Shown piece by piece: positions 29,498 through 37,536 of a stretch of 64,000 bases of DNA; the stretch's first letter is position 1; each line of letters opens with the position of its first letter. The notes beneath the pieces were generated by a model. It was not told the DNA's origin. It worked only from the letters and a program-made list of their open reading frames with translations, and made no database searches. Source of the DNA: Caulobacter sp. (GTDB lineage: Bacteria > Pseudomonadota > Alphaproteobacteria > Caulobacterales > Caulobacteraceae); contig JAUXVF010000026.1 of assembly GCA_030680355.1 (NCBI GenBank), forward strand, positions 62,001-126,000. Direction: 5' to 3'. The translations under genes were made by a program, and so were the position numbers.

Positions 29498-30358
29498 ATG
29501 AAAATCGCCTTCATCGGCCTTGGAGTCATGGGATTTCCCATGGCCGGCCATCTGGCCAGGGTTGGTCACGAGGTCAGGGTCTTCAATCGCAGCCCGGCCA
29601 AGGCGATTCGCTGGGCCGAGGCCTACGGCGGCCGGGCGGCCGCAAACGTTGCCGAAGCGGCGGCGGGCTGTGACCTCGTCGCCCTGTGCGTCGGCAACGA
29701 CGACGACGTCCGCGGCGTGGTTCCCCAGGCCCTGGAGGCGATGGCCAACGGGGGCGTGATCGTCGACCACACCACCACCTCGGCGACGGTGGCCCAAGAG
29801 ATGGCGGCGCTGGCCCGGGCGGACGGGTGCTGGTTCGTCGACGCCCCGGTCAGTGGCGGCCAGGCGGGCGCGGAGGCCGGTCAGCTGACTGTCATGGCCG
29901 GGGGCGACGCGGACGCGATGGCGCGGGTCGAGCCGGTCCTCGCCGCCTACGCCAAGGCCGTGAAGCGGATCGGGGAGGCGGGCAGCGGACAACTGGCAAA
30001 GATGGTCAACCAGATTGCCATCGCCGGGGTCGTCCAGGGCCTGGCCGAGGCGGTGCATTTCGCCAAACGCGCCGGGGTCGATCCGACCCTGGTCTACGAT
30101 GCGATCAGCAAGGGCGCGGCCCAGTCCTGGCAGATGGACAACCGCTGGGCGACGATGGTTGAGGGCCGGTTCGATTTCGGTTTCGCCGTGGACTGGATGC
30201 GCAAGGACCTGGGGTTGGTGCTCGACGAGGCGGCGGCCAACGGCGCGCGGCTGGAGATGACGGCTCTGGTCGACGGCTACTACGCCGAGGTCCAGGCCAT
30301 GGGCGGCGCACGCTGGGACACCTCCAGCCTGGCGGCGCGGCTGGAGAAACCGCAATGA
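29498..30358 (+). CDS. NAD(P)-dependent 3-hydroxyisobutyrate dehydrogenase-like protein
   Basis: 286 residues from ATG 29498. The Rossmann motif FIGLGVMGFPMAGHLA begins the protein, followed by the substrate-binding VSGGQAGAEAGQL and the catalytic lysine in GSGQLAKMVNQI. The beta-hydroxyacid dehydrogenase family includes 3-hydroxyisobutyrate, tartronate-semialdehyde and imine reductases. A second member (mmsB, 36411-37319) lies with valine-degradation genes, so this one probably has another hydroxyacid substrate. It overlaps the next gene in an ATGA junction. Confidence 0.85.
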   Translation: MKIAFIGLGVMGFPMAGHLARVGHEVRVFNRSPAKAIRWAEAYGGRAAANVAEAAAGCDLVALCVGNDDDVRGVVPQALEAMANGGVIVDHTTTSATVAQEMAALARADGCWFVDAPVSGGQAGAEAGQLTVMAGGDADAMARVEPVLAAYAKAVKRIGEAGSGQLAKMVNQIAIAGVVQGLAEAVHFAKRAGVDPTLVYDAISKGAAQSWQMDNRWATMVEGRFDFGFAVDWMRKDLGLVLDEAAANGARLEMTALVDGYYAEVQAMGGARWDTSSLAARLEKPQ

Positions 30359-30927
30359 CCACCTTCGAGTTCATCTTCGCCCTTCTGTCGGTCGTGCTGG
30401 GGCTGGCGCTGACTCACATGCTCGGCGCGGTGGCGCAGCTGGTGCGGGCCGGCAACCGGGTCCGTTTCTCCTGGTCGCATGCGGCCTGGATGGCCGCGAC
30501 CTTTGTCGGCACCATCGGCAACTGGCTGGGGCTGTGGCAACTCAGGCAACTGGTCGAATGGAACGCCCTGTCGTTGATGGGGACAGTCCTGCTGGTGGTT
30601 TTCCAGTATCTGATCGCCGCGCTGGTGACGCCTGACGTGCCGGCGGAGGGCGTGATTGATCTGAAGGACTTCGCCCGTCGGGAAGGCCGGCGGTATGTCG
30701 GCGCGATGGCGATCTTCGCCCTGATGATGCTGCCGCTGAACCTGATCTATGCCGGCGTCTTCGATATTGCCCGATGGGGCCAGGACAACCTGTTCGTCGT
30801 TCCGATGGTGGGCGCCGCGGTGCTGCCCCTGGTCGTAAGGCGGAATTGGGCCCAACTGGTCGGCGGAATCCTGATGTTGGCGCTGATGTCGGCCTACCTG
30901 GTTTACGCCGCGACGATTATGACCTGA
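30355..30927 (+). CDS. membrane protein of unknown function
   Basis: 190 residues, overlapping the dehydrogenase gene by 4 bp. Four or five hydrophobic segments can be seen: FIFALLSVVLGLALTHMLGAV, WMAATFVGTIGNWLGLWQL, TVLLVVFQYLIAALV, AMAIFALMMLPLNLIYA and VVPMVGAAVLPLVV. No domain or catalytic motif is recognised. The translational coupling suggests a role linked to the dehydrogenase, perhaps transport, but this is inference. Confidence 0.8.
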   Translation: MTTFEFIFALLSVVLGLALTHMLGAVAQLVRAGNRVRFSWSHAAWMAATFVGTIGNWLGLWQLRQLVEWNALSLMGTVLLVVFQYLIAALVTPDVPAEGVIDLKDFARREGRRYVGAMAIFALMMLPLNLIYAGVFDIARWGQDNLFVVPMVGAAVLPLVVRRNWAQLVGGILMLALMSAYLVYAATIMT

Positions 30928-30941
30928 CAGGAAAGGTTGGC

Positions 30942-31040
30942 ATGATCTCTTTGATTAGATTGCCTATTTCCGCCTTGCTCGTTGTCATTGCGGCCGCGTT
31001 TCCGGCGAACCTGCCGAACGCCCCGGAATGCCGCCCATGA
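30942..31040 (+). CDS. possible 32-residue peptide with a signal-like hydrophobic core
   Basis: ATG 30942 is preceded by AGGAAAGG. The product begins MISLIRLPISALLVVIAAAF, resembling a signal peptide or small membrane peptide, and ends after PECRP. Codon use (TTG, ATT, AGA) is less GC-biased than in neighbours. Its TGA overlaps an ATG in an ATGA. It may be a small protein, a leader or a gene remnant. Confidence 0.3.
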   Translation: MISLIRLPISALLVVIAAAFPANLPNAPECRP

Positions 31041-31050
31041 AGTTCAGGTC

Positions 31051-31311
31051 ATGCGTGGCGAGGTGACCTGCTCGGTGCGCATCTGGCAGCGGCCGAGGGT
31101 GAAGGTCGGCGGCCGTTACGCGCTGGGGGCAGGCCATATCATGGTGTCGTCGATCCGCGAGATCGCCCTGGCGGACATCACGCCGGCGCTGGCCCGCCGC
31201 TCGGGCTTCGAAGGTCTGGTCGACCTGCTCAAGGTCGCCAAACACGGGCCCGGCGAGCGGGTGTTTCTGGTGGAGTTTGACTACGAGGGCCCGGCGCCGG
31301 TCGCGACGTGA
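31051..31311 (+). CDS. ASCH (PUA-like) domain protein, N-terminus possibly truncated
   Basis: 86 residues from ATG 31051. The motif MRGEVTCSVRIWQRPRVKVGGRYALG followed by SSIREIALADITPALAR looks like the RNA-binding-like ASCH fold, often linked to nucleic acid or nucleotide modification. Family members usually start with an extra K-F-R-P stretch. Here an ATG AAG TTC AGG sits just upstream (31037) but out of frame, as if a few bases were lost. The stop is 2 bp from that of the convergent yciB gene. Confidence 0.65.
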   Translation: MRGEVTCSVRIWQRPRVKVGGRYALGAGHIMVSSIREIALADITPALARRSGFEGLVDLLKVAKHGPGERVFLVEFDYEGPAPVAT

Positions 31312-31313
31312 CG

Positions 31314-31895
31314 TCAGGCGCTGGCCGCCGCCTCGGCGGCGCGCCGCCGGTGGGTGCGGCCCGCTTCGAGGCGGATCGACGCGTATTCGGCCGCGAACAG
31401 GACCAGCTTCGAGCCCAGGCCCCAGACCAGCAGGACCAGCGCCCAGGTCTTGAGATCGACCAGGGCGACCAGGGCGAGGTTGCCGACCGCCGAAACAAAC
31501 ATCAGCGCGGACCAGGCGTAGCCCCAGAAGACGAAACGGCGCTCGGGGACCAGGTCGAGCGCGATCGCCGGGATATAGGCCGCCTGCCAGCCCCGCTTGA
31601 GCATGACGATGCCGATGGCCGCGTAGCCGATCGACGGCTTGATCATCACGAACCGCGGATCATGGGTGATCAGGCTGGCCCCGCCGAGGGTGACAACGAG
31701 GAACAGGCTGGCGATCTGCATGATGCTGAGCTTGCGGTGACGGGCGTACTCCCAGCTGATCTCCGTCACCCCGACGACGATTCCGATGATGATCGCCGTC
31801 TGCGCGTCATGCAGGACGCTGAGCGCGATGACGAAGGCGATGGTCGACAGGAAGTCGAGGAAGATCGGGCGGGCGGTCTGGAGGAAGTATTTCAG
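31314..31895 (-). CDS. yciB: YciB/IspZ septation-associated membrane protein, apparently with a CTG start
   Basis: The readable frame gives about 193 residues if it starts at CTG 31895, with the conserved family N-terminus TARPIFLDFLSTIAFVIALS. The remaining conserved parts are TLGGASLITHDPRFVMIKPSI and LVWGLGSKLVLFAAEYASIR. The protein has five or so membrane helices. The first ordinary start in frame (GTG 31769) would cut off the first helix. The CTG lies one base after the hemB stop. YciB-family proteins act in envelope maintenance and septation. Confidence 0.8.
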   Translation of the reverse strand: MKYFLQTARPIFLDFLSTIAFVIALSVLHDAQTAIIIGIVVGVTEISWEYARHRKLSIMQIASLFLVVTLGGASLITHDPRFVMIKPSIGYAAIGIVMLKRGWQAAYIPAIALDLVPERRFVFWGYAWSALMFVSAVGNLALVALVDLKTWALVLLVWGLGSKLVLFAAEYASIRLEAGRTHRRRAAEAAASA

Positions 31896-31896
31896 G

Positions 31897-32913
31897 TCAC
31901 GCCCCCAGCAGCTTGGCGGCCCGCGGCGCGAAATAGCTGATCACGCCCGCGCAACCGGCCCGTTTGAACGCGCCCAGGCTTTCGAGGATAGCCCGCTCCT
32001 CGTCGATCCAGCCGTTCTGGGCCGCGGCCATGATCATGGCGTACTCGCCGCTGACCTGGAAGGCGAAGGTCGGCATCGAGAAGGTTTCTACAACCCGTTG
32101 AATAACATCAAGATAGGGCATTCCGGGCTTGACCATGACCAGGTCGGCGCCCTCGGCGATGTCGAGGGCCACCTCGCGCAGGGCTTCGTCGGTGTTGGCC
32201 GGGTCCTGCTGGTAGGTCTTCTTGTCGCCGGGATTGTCGACCTCGCCCGAGCCCAGCTTTCCCGAGCCGATGGCGTCGCGGTAGGGGCCATAGAAGGCCG
32301 AGGCGTATTTCGCGGCATAGGACATGATCATAACATCCTGAAACCCATCGCTTTCCAGGGCTTCACGGATGATGCCGACCCGGCCGTCCATCATGTCCGA
32401 CGGGGCCAGGATGTCGCAGCCGGCGCGGGCCTGGACCAGGGCCTGTTCGACCAGCCGCTCGATGGTGGCGTCGTTGACCACCCGGCCGCGCTCAAGCACG
32501 CCGTCATGGCCGTGGGTGGTGAAGGGGTCGAGGGCCACGTCGCACATGATCCCGACCTCGGGCGCGGCGTCCTTCATGGCCCGGACCGCCCGGCTGATGA
32601 CCCCGTCGGGATCGGCGGCGCGGGAGCCGTCGGCGTCCTTGGTGGCGCCGTCGATATGCGGGAAGATGGCGATGGCCGGAATCCCCAGTTCCCTAGCCTG
32701 AACAGCGGCTTTGGCAGCTTCCTGCACCGACAGACGCTCTATCCCGGGCATTGAGGCGACGGGGATTCGACCCTCGCCCTCATGGACCACCATCGACCAG
32801 ATCAGGTCGGCGGGGGTGACGACGCTTTCGCGCACGAGCCGGCGGCTCCAGTCGGCCTGACGCGGGCGGCGCAGACGCAGGGCGGGGTAGGCGGCGAGGG
32901 GGGGCAGGGTCAT
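31897..32913 (-). CDS. hemB: delta-aminolevulinic acid dehydratase
   Basis: 338 residues from ATG 32913. The active-site lysines are in SYAAKYASAFYGP and MVKPGMPYLD, and the metal-binding region MCDVALDPFTTHGHDGV is of the magnesium-type with aspartates rather than the cysteine triad. HemB condenses two aminolevulinates to porphobilinogen in haem synthesis. It precedes yciB on the same strand with a one-base gap after its stop. The divergent acyl-CoA dehydrogenase starts 238 bp away. Confidence 0.97.
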   Translation of the reverse strand: MTLPPLAAYPALRLRRPRQADWSRRLVRESVVTPADLIWSMVVHEGEGRIPVASMPGIERLSVQEAAKAAVQARELGIPAIAIFPHIDGATKDADGSRAADPDGVISRAVRAMKDAAPEVGIMCDVALDPFTTHGHDGVLERGRVVNDATIERLVEQALVQARAGCDILAPSDMMDGRVGIIREALESDGFQDVMIMSYAAKYASAFYGPYRDAIGSGKLGSGEVDNPGDKKTYQQDPANTDEALREVALDIAEGADLVMVKPGMPYLDVIQRVVETFSMPTFAFQVSGEYAMIMAAAQNGWIDEERAILESLGAFKRAGCAGVISYFAPRAAKLLGA

Positions 32914-33151
32914 GACCGGATCGTCTCGCCGATGTCGCGGGGCGTGGCAAGGTGGATGAACGGCGAGCAGCCTGGCGGGCCATCGTTCACACGGGGCGGC
33001 TGGGCCCCGGATTTGCGGCGAGAACGGCTGGGGGACAGGGTCACGGTCGTGTTCCGGGAAAGGCGCGGTCGTTGACAGGGTGCGCCGTGGGCGGCAGGTC
33101 ATCAAGCGCTTGTGGAGGGCAGGGGTCTGCCCCGCCGGAGACTGAACGCGC

Positions 33152-34291
33152 ATGGACTTTTCCCTTTCCGACGACCAGCGGGCGATCCAGGAGATGGCCC
33201 AGGCCTTCGCCCGCGATGAACTGGCGCCGCATTCGGCGACGTGGGACGCGGATCGGCACTTCCCGGTCGACGTCATGCGCAACGCCGCGAGCCTCGGGTT
33301 CGCCGGCATCTATGTGAAGGACGACGTGGGCGGCTCGGGCCTGTCGCGGCTCGACGCCTCGATCATCTTCGAGGCGCTCAGCTACGGTGATGTGGCCACG
33401 GCCGCCTATCTGACCATCCACAACATGGCCTCCTGGATGGTCGACCGGTTCGGGTCCGACGACCTGCGCCAGCGCTACATGCCGCGCCTGACCAGCATGG
33501 AGTTGATCGCCAGCTACTGCCTGACCGAACCGGGCTCGGGGTCTGACGCGGTCTCCATGCGAACCACGGCGAAGAAGGACGGCGATCACTACGTCCTCAA
33601 TGGGGCCAAGGCTTTCATCAGCGGCGGCGGCGTCTCTGACGTCTACGTCGTCATGGCCCGCAGCGGCGACGCCGGCGCCAAGGGCGTCTCGACCTTCGTC
33701 ATTGAAAAGGGAACCGAGGGCCTCAGCTTCGGCGCCCAGGAGCGCAAGATGGGCTGGAACGCCCAGCCGACTGCCCAGGTCAATTTCGACAACTGCCGCG
33801 TCCACGAGTCCAACCGCGTCGGCGGGGAGGGCGAGGGCTTCCGCTTCGCCATGATGGGTCTCGACGGCGGGCGGCTGAACATCGCCAGCTGCTCGCTGGG
33901 CGGCGCCCAGTTCGCCCTCGATACGGCCAAGGCTTACATGGAGACCCGCAACCAGTTCGGCCGGCCGTTGAAGGACTTCCAGGCGCTGCAGTTCAAGCTG
34001 GCCGACATGGCCACCGAGCTGGAAGCCGCCCGGCTGATGGTCCGCAACGCCGCCGACGCCCTCGACAAACGCGATCCCCAGGCGACCAAGCTCTGCGCCA
34101 TGGCCAAACGCTTCGCCACCGACGCCGGCTTCAGCGTCGCCAACGAGGCCCTGCAACTGCACGGCGGCTACGGCTATCTGCAGGACTATCCGCTGGAACG
34201 CGTGGTCCGCGACCTGCGCGTCCACCAGATCCTCGAGGGCACCAACGAGATCATGCGGGTCATCATCAGCCGGGAGATGTTCCGGCAGTGA
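33152..34291 (+). CDS. acyl-CoA dehydrogenase, probably isobutyryl-CoA dehydrogenase
   Basis: 379 residues. Motifs YCLTEPGSGSDAVSM, KAFISGGGVSDVY and the C-terminal LHGGYGYLQDYPLERVVRD are typical. The glutamate in ILEGTNEIMRVI is the catalytic base. FAD-linked enzymes of this family oxidise the alpha-beta bond of an acyl-CoA. The downstream hydrolase and 3-hydroxyisobutyrate dehydrogenase make isobutyryl-CoA the likely substrate in valine degradation. Confidence 0.92.
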   Translation: MDFSLSDDQRAIQEMAQAFARDELAPHSATWDADRHFPVDVMRNAASLGFAGIYVKDDVGGSGLSRLDASIIFEALSYGDVATAAYLTIHNMASWMVDRFGSDDLRQRYMPRLTSMELIASYCLTEPGSGSDAVSMRTTAKKDGDHYVLNGAKAFISGGGVSDVYVVMARSGDAGAKGVSTFVIEKGTEGLSFGAQERKMGWNAQPTAQVNFDNCRVHESNRVGGEGEGFRFAMMGLDGGRLNIASCSLGGAQFALDTAKAYMETRNQFGRPLKDFQALQFKLADMATELEAARLMVRNAADALDKRDPQATKLCAMAKRFATDAGFSVANEALQLHGGYGYLQDYPLERVVRDLRVHQILEGTNEIMRVIISREMFRQ

Positions 34292-34293
34292 TC

Positions 34294-34410
34294 GTGCGTG
34301 GCTCGAGACGCTCGGCTGGGGCGTCGCTCCTCACCATGACGCGCTATGATGACTTCACAGGTCTTCGTCATCCTGAGGAGCCCCGCAGGGGCGTCTCGAA
34401 GGACGCAGGA
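34294..34410. repeat. inverted pair of interspersed repeats upstream of the hydrolase gene
   Basis: The right arm, about 34366-34409, reads CGTCATCCTGAGGAGCCC then CGTCTCGAAGGACGCAGG. The left arm, about 34294-34341, is the complement of CGTCATGGTGAGGAGCGA then CGTCTCGAGCCACG. They belong to one repeat family placed head to head. The right copy ends in AGGA directly before the next gene and supplies its ribosome-binding site. Confidence 0.65.
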
Positions 34411-34417
34411 GAACACC

Positions 34418-35470
34418 ATGACTGATGCCCCCGAAGTCCTCTGCCGCGTCGAGTCCGGCGTCGGGCGGATCACCCTGAACCGGCCCAAGGCCCTGCACGC
34501 CCTGACCCTGGTCATGTGCGAAGACATGATCGACGCCCTGTCGATCTGGCGCTTTGATGATGGCGTGCAATGCGTGCTGATCGACCATTCGGGCGAGCGC
34601 GGCTTCTGCGCCGGCGGCGACATCCGCATGCTGGCCGAGAGCGGGGCCGGCGACGCGGTGGCGGCGCGGGCCTTCTTCCACGCCGAATATCAGCTCAACC
34701 ACTTGCTGTTCACCTACCCCAAGCCGGTCGTGACGGTGATGGACGGGGTGACCATGGGCGGCGGCGTCGGCCTGGCCATGCCGTCCGACGTGCGCATCGC
34801 CACCGAACGGACCACCTTCGCCATGCCCGAGACCGGCATCGGCCTGTTTCCCGATGTCGGCGGCGGTTGGTTCCTGCCCCGGCTGCCGGGAAAGAGCGGT
34901 CTGTGGCTGGCCCTGACCGGAGCCCGGATCAAGGCGGCCGACTGCTGCGCCCTCGGGATCGCCACCCACTTCATGCCATCGGAAAAGGTCGAGGCCTTCA
35001 AGGCCGCGCTCCTGGCCCACCCGGCCAGCGTCGCCGCCGCGCTGGCGACCTGTGTCGATGACGCCGGCCATCCGCGGATCGCCGCCCATCGCGAGGACAT
35101 CGACCGATTGTTCGCAGGTGACGACGTCGAGGCCATTGTCGCGGCCCTGACGGCGGACCCCGGCGACTGGGCCCGCGAGCAGCTGACGACCCTGGCCGCC
35201 AAGTCGCCGCAGACCCTGAAGGTGGCGTTCCGGCAGCTGCAGACCGGCGCGTCCCTGGCCAGTTTCGCCGACAACATGGCCATGGAATACCGCATCGGGT
35301 CGCGGGTCGTTCGCCTGCACGACTTCCTTGAGGGCGTGCGTGCCGTGATCATCGACAAGGACAACGCGCCGGCCTGGTCGCCGCCGACCCTCGAGGCCGT
35401 CGCCGAGGCCACGCTGGACGCCATTTTCGCGCCGCTGCCGGCGAATGAGGAATGGACACCGCTGACTTGA
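34418..35470 (+). CDS. 3-hydroxyisobutyryl-CoA hydrolase (enoyl-CoA hydratase family)
   Basis: 350 residues from ATG 34418. Crotonase-fold motifs are GERGFCAGGDIRML, GVTMGGGVGLAMPSDVRIATE and TGIGLFPDVGGGWFLPRLPG; the last, with the longer C-terminal region, points to the hydrolase subgroup rather than enoyl-CoA hydratase. It would release 3-hydroxyisobutyrate from its CoA ester in valine breakdown. The ribosome-binding AGGA belongs to an interspersed repeat. Confidence 0.9.
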   Translation: MTDAPEVLCRVESGVGRITLNRPKALHALTLVMCEDMIDALSIWRFDDGVQCVLIDHSGERGFCAGGDIRMLAESGAGDAVAARAFFHAEYQLNHLLFTYPKPVVTVMDGVTMGGGVGLAMPSDVRIATERTTFAMPETGIGLFPDVGGGWFLPRLPGKSGLWLALTGARIKAADCCALGIATHFMPSEKVEAFKAALLAHPASVAAALATCVDDAGHPRIAAHREDIDRLFAGDDVEAIVAALTADPGDWAREQLTTLAAKSPQTLKVAFRQLQTGASLASFADNMAMEYRIGSRVVRLHDFLEGVRAVIIDKDNAPAWSPPTLEAVAEATLDAIFAPLPANEEWTPLT

Positions 35471-35530
35471 AGGCAAAACCGGCGTAGAAAAAATCCGGGC
35501 CAGGAAACAGGTTGAGGGAAGAGTAGCAGA

Positions 35531-36331
35531 ATGAAAATCATGATCCGTTGGATGGCGCTGTCCACCGCTCTGGTGGTCTCCGCCTGCACGACCGTGCCGC
35601 CGCCCCCGCCCCCGCCCGCGAATGGCGCGATCTTCGTGCCGGACTACCTGGCCCAGGCCGTCAACGATCCCGCCCGCCCTGAGTCCGACCGGGCGCGTGA
35701 CGCCAAGCGTCATCCCGGCGAAGTTCTGGCGTTCGCCGGCCTGAAGCCTGGAATGAAGGTCGTCGATCTGATCCCGGGGAGCGGCTATTTCACGCGCATC
35801 ATGTCCCAGGCCGTTGGTCCCCGGGGCCGGGTCTACGCCTATGTGCCCGATGAGCTGACGGCCCTGGCCAAGGGGCGTCCGCCCTCCATCGCCGGCTTTG
35901 TCGGCCAACCGCCCTACGCCAACACCCGCATGATCCTGCGCACCCTGCCGACCTTCTCGGCGCCGGAGCGGGTCGACATGGTCTTCACCGCCCAGAACTA
36001 TCACGACATGCACCTGCCGTTCATGGGCCCCGCCGACCTGTCGGTGGTGAACCGCCGCATCTACCAGTCGCTCAAGCCGGGCGGCGTCTATGTGATCATC
36101 GACCATTCGGCGCGGCCCGGGTCGGGGCTCCGCGACTCCGACACCCTGCACCGCATCGATGCGGACCTCGTGCGTCGGGAAGTCGAGGCGGCGGGCTTTG
36201 TCTTCGAGGGCGAGAGCCGCATTCTGCGCAACGCCGCCGATCCGCTGACGGTCAGCGTTTTTGACGCCTCCATTCGGGGCGAGACCGATCAGTTCTTCTA
36301 CAAGTTCCGCAAGCCGCGGAACGCTCGCTGA
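35531..36331 (+). CDS. lipoprotein-type class I methyltransferase of unknown substrate
   Basis: 266 residues. A lipoprotein signal peptide ends at a cysteine (ALVVSAC, residue 19), followed by a polyproline linker. The rest is a SAM-methyltransferase fold with VVDLIPGSGYFTRIMSQAVGP (motif I), VFTAQNYHDMHL and KPGGVYVIIDHSARPG, as in the COG4798 group of predicted exported methyltransferases. It sits inside the valine cluster between the hydrolase and mmsB. Methyl transfer outside the cytoplasm would need SAM there, so the role is unclear. Confidence 0.8.
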   Translation: MKIMIRWMALSTALVVSACTTVPPPPPPPANGAIFVPDYLAQAVNDPARPESDRARDAKRHPGEVLAFAGLKPGMKVVDLIPGSGYFTRIMSQAVGPRGRVYAYVPDELTALAKGRPPSIAGFVGQPPYANTRMILRTLPTFSAPERVDMVFTAQNYHDMHLPFMGPADLSVVNRRIYQSLKPGGVYVIIDHSARPGSGLRDSDTLHRIDADLVRREVEAAGFVFEGESRILRNAADPLTVSVFDASIRGETDQFFYKFRKPRNAR

Positions 36332-36410
36332 TTACGGGCCGGCCGTCGCCTGGTTGGCGGCGGCCGGCGCCAATTCGGCCGACCTCAGGTTCAGGAAAAC
36401 TGTGTAGCTC

Positions 36411-37319
36411 ATGACGCGGATTGCTTTTGTCGGCCTTGGAAATATGGGCGCGGGGATGGCGGCCAGACAGGCTGCTGCCGGGCACGAGGTGCTGGCTTTC
36501 GACCTGTCGCAGGCCGCGATGGACCGGGCGGCCGCCGCCGGGTGCATTCCCGCCGCCTCGGTCGCCGAGGCGGTCAAGGGCGCCGACACGGTGATCACCA
36601 TGCTGCCGGCGGGGCCGCATGTCCGCGCCGTCTATGGCGAGGAAGTCCTGCCCCACGCGTCGAAATCCGCCCTGCTGATCGACTGTTCGACCATCGACAT
36701 GGACAGCGCCCGCGCGGTCGGTGACCTGGCCAGGACCCGGGGCTTCAAGTTCGCTGACGCTCCGGTCAGCGGCGGCATCATGGCGGCCGAGGCCGGCACC
36801 CTGGCCTTCATGGTCGGCTGTGAAGAGGTCGACTATCCCGCCTTCGAGGCGGTTCTTCAGCCCATGGCCCGGGCCGTCTTCCACGCCGGCGGCCTGGGCT
36901 CGGGGCAGGCGGCCAAGATTTGCAACAACATGCTGCTCGGCATCTCGATGATCGGGGTCTGCGAGGCGTTCGCCCTGGCCGAAAAGCTCGGCCTCGACCC
37001 GGAACGGTTCTACGAAATCGGCTCGAAGTCGTCGGGCCAGTGCTGGTCGTTGAGCACCTACTGCCCGTGGCCAGGGCCGGTGGAAACCGCCCCGTCCAAC
37101 CGTGACTATGAGGGGGGATTCCTCACCGCCCTGATGCTCAAGGATCTGAAACTCGCCCAGGAAGCGGCGGCCAAGGCGGGCGCGACGACGCCGCTGGGGG
37201 GGCAGGCGGAAGCCCTCTACGCACTGTTCGACGGGCTGGGGTACGGCCAGAAAGACTTCTCGGCCATGCTGCAGATGTTCCGCGGGCGGCTGGACACATT
37301 GCAGGCCCCGGGGGCCTGA
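36411..37319 (+). CDS. mmsB: 3-hydroxyisobutyrate dehydrogenase
   Basis: 302 residues. The Rossmann start FVGLGNMGAGMAARQAAAG, the substrate motif DAPVSGGIMAAEAGTL and the catalytic lysine in GSGQAAKICNNMLLGIS fit HIBADH. The enzyme oxidises 3-hydroxyisobutyrate to methylmalonate semialdehyde with NAD. With the acyl-CoA dehydrogenase and the hydrolase it covers consecutive steps of valine degradation. A second family member is at 29498-30358. Confidence 0.93.
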   Translation: MTRIAFVGLGNMGAGMAARQAAAGHEVLAFDLSQAAMDRAAAAGCIPAASVAEAVKGADTVITMLPAGPHVRAVYGEEVLPHASKSALLIDCSTIDMDSARAVGDLARTRGFKFADAPVSGGIMAAEAGTLAFMVGCEEVDYPAFEAVLQPMARAVFHAGGLGSGQAAKICNNMLLGISMIGVCEAFALAEKLGLDPERFYEIGSKSSGQCWSLSTYCPWPGPVETAPSNRDYEGGFLTALMLKDLKLAQEAAAKAGATTPLGGQAEALYALFDGLGYGQKDFSAMLQMFRGRLDTLQAPGA

Positions 37320-37320
37320 T

Positions 37321-37334
37321 TTGAGCCAGATCAA
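37321..37334. promoter_or_regulatory. FNR/FixK-like site upstream of hemA
   Basis: TTGAGCCAGATCAA matches the FNR/FixK palindrome TTGAT-N4-ATCAA with one mismatch. It lies about 200 bp before hemA, just after mmsB. It is followed at 37333-37365 by a nested inverted repeat (AATTCC ... GGAATT around GGCCC/GGGCC). Oxygen control of hemA by such regulators is known in other alphaproteobacteria. Confidence 0.45.
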
Positions 37335-37536
37335 TTCCGGCAAGGCCCGTATGGGCCAAGGAATTCCGGCTAACTGAGAGCTGTTCGCGCAAGACTTGCG
37401 GCGAATCCCGCAATAGGTTGCCAGATGAAACTCCCGTAATTGGACTCGGGGGCGGCAACGGTGCGAAAAGCTCGCCGAAACAGAAAGAAGGAGCCGGCCA
37501 GGCGGCCAAATGCCGCCAGAAGGCCGAGTGTCGTCG

